Of a stretch of DNA of 16,800 nucleotides, positions 14,521-16,800 are shown in pieces. Origin of the DNA: an uncultured Spirochaetia bacterium (GTDB lineage Bacteria; Spirochaetota; UBA6919); contig CAJXGR010000028.1 in NCBI GenBank assembly GCA_913053665.1, forward strand, positions 1-16,800, in the 5' to 3' direction. The notes below the pieces were generated by a model. The model ran no database searches. It was given only the letters and a program-made list of their open reading frames with translations, and had not been told where the DNA came from. Within the stretch, counting starts at the first letter, position 1. Each line of letters starts with the position of its first letter. The position numbers and the translations under genes were made by a program.

Positions 14521-16800
14521 CTATATGGTGACCGCTTCCTCTTCCACGTTTTTGTCTTCATCTTTAGGGCCTTTAGAGTCTTTGGATGTTTTTTTACTTT
14601 TACTTTTAAAATGAAGCTCATTGTTCTTTACAATCACTTCTATGTCATCTCCCGAGGTGAAACGCTCTTTGAGAAGCTCATTGGAAAGAGGGTCTTCAAG
14701 CATACGTTGTATTGTTCTCCGCAAGGGTCGAGCACCGTACTTTTTGTCATATCCTTTCTCGGACAGAAAGTCTTTCACGGCCTCCCCAATAGTTAGAACC
14801 ATGTTTTTCTCTTTAAGAAGATCATAAACTTCTTTAAGCATCACATCAACAATCTCTCGAATATGATCACGAGTCAATGAGTGGAACACAATAACTTCAT
14901 CCACACGATTTAAAAACTCAGGATTAAACACTTTATTGAGTTCATTGAGTGCTTTACTTTTCAGATCCTTAAAATCCTTTTCGTCATCTCCTGCACTTGA
15001 AAATCCAAGATAGGTACCCTTGGAAATCTCTCTAGCTCCAACATTACTGGTCATAATGATTACAGTATTGCGGAAGTCCACCGTATGGCCCAAATTATCC
15101 GACAATTGACCTTCTTCCAAGATCTGAAGGAGAATATTGAAGACATCTGGATGTGCTTTTTCTATCTCATCAAGCAATACAACGCTATAAGGTCGTCGTC
15201 TAACTTTCTCAGTCAGCTCTCCACCCTCATCATAGCCCACATAACCTGGTGGCGCTCCGATAAGGCGAGATACCGCATGTCTTTCCATAAACTCACTCAT
15301 ATCAATACGAATCAACGCGTCTTCGTTGCCAAACAGAAACTCCGCAAGGGCCTTTGACAATTCGCTTTTCCCAACACCTGTAGGCCCCAGAAAGATAAAA
15401 GAACCAGTAGGACGCTTTCGGGACTTTAGTCCTGTACGACTGCGACGTATGGATCGAGCCATGGCTTCAACAGCCTCATTTTGCCCGATGACACGGTTAT
15501 GCAATTCTTCTTCCATTTTGAGGAGTTTTTTGGATTCACTTTCATTGATCCGATTGACTGGAATACCCGTTGAATAAGATACTATTTCACTGATATCCTC
15601 TGCATTGATGGTCGTAATATCGATATTGACTTCTTTTTTCCACTCATCCGTCATCTCTTTAAGTTTTTTCTTAAGTTCGTTGACCTGATCCCGCATTTCA
15701 GCGGCTTTTTCATAATCCTGAGCTTTGACACAGTCATCCTTTGAGGCAATGAGTATATTTATTTCTTTTTCCAGATCAGTAAAGCTCTGGGGACGAGTTG
15801 TATTCTGTAAACGTGCTTTAGCCCCAGCTTCATCAATTAAGTCAATGGCTTTATCGGGCAGAAAGCGGTCACTAATATACCGGTGAGAAAGATTGGCCGC
15901 CGCGATCACACTCTCATCAGAGTAGGAAACCTTATGATGATCTTCATAAGCAATCTTTAAACCTTTTAATATCTCAACAGTCTCATCAACACTGGGTTCT
16001 TTAACAACAACCGGTTGAAAGCGTCTCTCCAAGGCAGCATCTCGTTCTATATACTTTTTATATTCGTTCAATGTTGTGGCACCAATACACTGGAGTTCCC
16101 CACGGGCCAGGGCTGGCTTAAGCATATTTGCCGCATCAATGGCTCCTTCAGCACCTCCTGCTCCTATTAGTGTGTGAAGCTCATCAATAAACAAGATGAT
16201 ATTATTAGCTTTTCTGATTTCCTTCATTATATTCTTAAGACGTTCTTCAAACTCCCCTCTATACTTTGTCCCAGCAACAATCGACGCCAAGTCCAAGGTC
16301 AACACTCTTTTTTTAAGAAGTAGTTCAGGAATATTCCCTGTGACTATATTCTGGGCTAATCCTTCTACGATGGCTGTTTTGCCGACCCCTGGTTCACCTA
16401 TCAGGACAGGATTATTCTTCTTACGACGGCTTAGAATCTGGATCACTCTTTCTATTTCATTTTGCCTTCCAATCACTGGGTCTAATTCTTTTTTCATAGC
16501 CAAGGCTGTTAAATCCCTACCGAACTCATCGAGGGTGGGAGTTTTAACACTTATTTTTTCTTTGGACTTCATAATTCCAGTATGACCCAAAAGTTGAAGG
16601 ATCTCGTTACGAACTTTCTCTATATTAATATCTTTGCTTTCCAGGATTAAAGCGGCTGTTCCACTTTCTTCCTTTAGGATTCCCAAAAGAAGATGTTCTG
16701 TTCCAATGTAGGTATGCCCGAGATTTCTGGCTTCTAAAGAGCTTAATTTCAGGATTTTCTCTACTCTTGGGGAGGGAGGAACTTCTCCGAGCAATAGTGT
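14521..16800 (-). CDS. clpC: ATP-dependent Clp protease ATPase subunit ClpC (5'-truncated by window edge)
   Basis: Hsp100/AAA+ unfoldase that feeds proteins to ClpP. The frame stays open to the right edge: codons for Thr-Leu precede LGEVPPSPRVEKIL, and the apparent first codon is an internal TTG, so roughly 80 N-terminal residues (the first Clp_N repeat) lie outside. Visible in order are the second Clp_N repeat (GHTYIGTEHLLLGIL), the first AAA+ module with Walker A GEPGVGKT and Walker B ILFIDELH, the UVR-like middle domain (DYEKAAEMRDQVNELKKKL) that distinguishes ClpC from ClpA, and the second AAA+ module with GPTGVGKS and VLLDEIEKAH. A ClpP-docking LGF tripeptide is encoded at 15001-15009. 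The C-terminal tail is a charged Lys/Ser then Glu/Asp extension (encoded about 14524-14610). The ExbB gene follows after 16 bases. Confidence 0.97.
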   Translation of the reverse strand, partial: TLLLGEVPPSPRVEKILKLSSLEARNLGHTYIGTEHLLLGILKEESGTAALILESKDINIEKVRNEILQLLGHTGIMKSKEKISVKTPTLDEFGRDLTALAMKKELDPVIGRQNEIERVIQILSRRKKNNPVLIGEPGVGKTAIVEGLAQNIVTGNIPELLLKKRVLTLDLASIVAGTKYRGEFEERLKNIMKEIRKANNIILFIDELHTLIGAGGAEGAIDAANMLKPALARGELQCIGATTLNEYKKYIERDAALERRFQPVVVKEPSVDETVEILKGLKIAYEDHHKVSYSDESVIAAANLSHRYISDRFLPDKAIDLIDEAGAKARLQNTTRPQSFTDLEKEINILIASKDDCVKAQDYEKAAEMRDQVNELKKKLKEMTDEWKKEVNIDITTINAEDISEIVSYSTGIPVNRINESESKKLLKMEEELHNRVIGQNEAVEAMARSIRRSRTGLKSRKRPTGSFIFLGPTGVGKSELSKALAEFLFGNEDALIRIDMSEFMERHAVSRLIGAPPGYVGYDEGGELTEKVRRRPYSVVLLDEIEKAHPDVFNILLQILEEGQLSDNLGHTVDFRNTVIIMTSNVGAREISKGTYLGFSSAGDDEKDFKDLKSKALNELNKVFNPEFLNRVDEVIVFHSLTRDHIREIVDVMLKEVYDLLKEKNMVLTIGEAVKDFLSEKGYDKKYGARPLRRTIQRMLEDPLSNELLKERFTSGDDIEVIVKNNELHFKSKSKKTSKDSKGPKDEDKNVEEEAVTI

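Noticed and set aside
16792..16794. TTG as the start of clpC
   Set aside because: It falls in the middle of the conserved Clp_N region and the frame is open upstream to the window edge, so the gene is cut by the edge rather than starting here.

Overview
The window looks like chromosomal DNA from an AT-rich diderm (Gram-negative-type) bacterium. Several products carry Sec signal peptides. One lipoprotein has a relaxed lipobox of the kind common in spirochaetes, and one gene is a bacterial alpha-2-macroglobulin. The ClpC type, the large PknK-like kinase and the secreted 288-residue protein would all fit Spirochaetota, but that assignment is an inference from recalled family resemblances, not a proof. 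Coding density is high and no intergenic gap exceeds about 235 bases. No tRNA, rRNA, CRISPR array, insertion sequence or phage gene was seen.

Left part, minus strand (1-2871): the N-terminal kinase domain of a large PknK-like signalling protein runs off the left edge. To its right is a two-gene unit, a secreted protein of unknown function followed 12 bases later by a NifS/IscS-type cysteine desulfurase. A near-consensus sigma-70 promoter (2921-2949) drives the unit and a possible intrinsic terminator (820-846) ends it.

Centre, plus strand (3043-10608): a three-gene operon reads away from its own promoter (2987-3014). It encodes a membrane-anchored unknown protein (in the position of YfaA/DUF2138), a DUF1175/YfaT-like lipoprotein with a Cys/His hydrolase-like core, and a 1564-residue alpha-2-macroglobulin with an intact thioester motif (CVEQ). 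This is a compact version of the enterobacterial yfa / Pseudomonas mag locus, whose macroglobulins, as I recall, usually lack the thioester. The set is probably a cell-envelope protease-trapping or envelope-protection system. A small CxxC...CxxC protein follows.

Right part, minus strand (10990-16800): reading right to left, a 5'-truncated clpC is followed by an ExbB/TolQ-type proton-channel subunit with no ExbD beside it. Next is a promoter-led pair, a 64-residue basic protein and a PilZ (c-di-GMP receptor) protein. Last is a promoter-led pair, a secreted protein with Asp-rich tracts at both ends of a HEAT-like core, and peptide deformylase. The Asp tracts are encoded by trinucleotide-like repeats that may vary in length.
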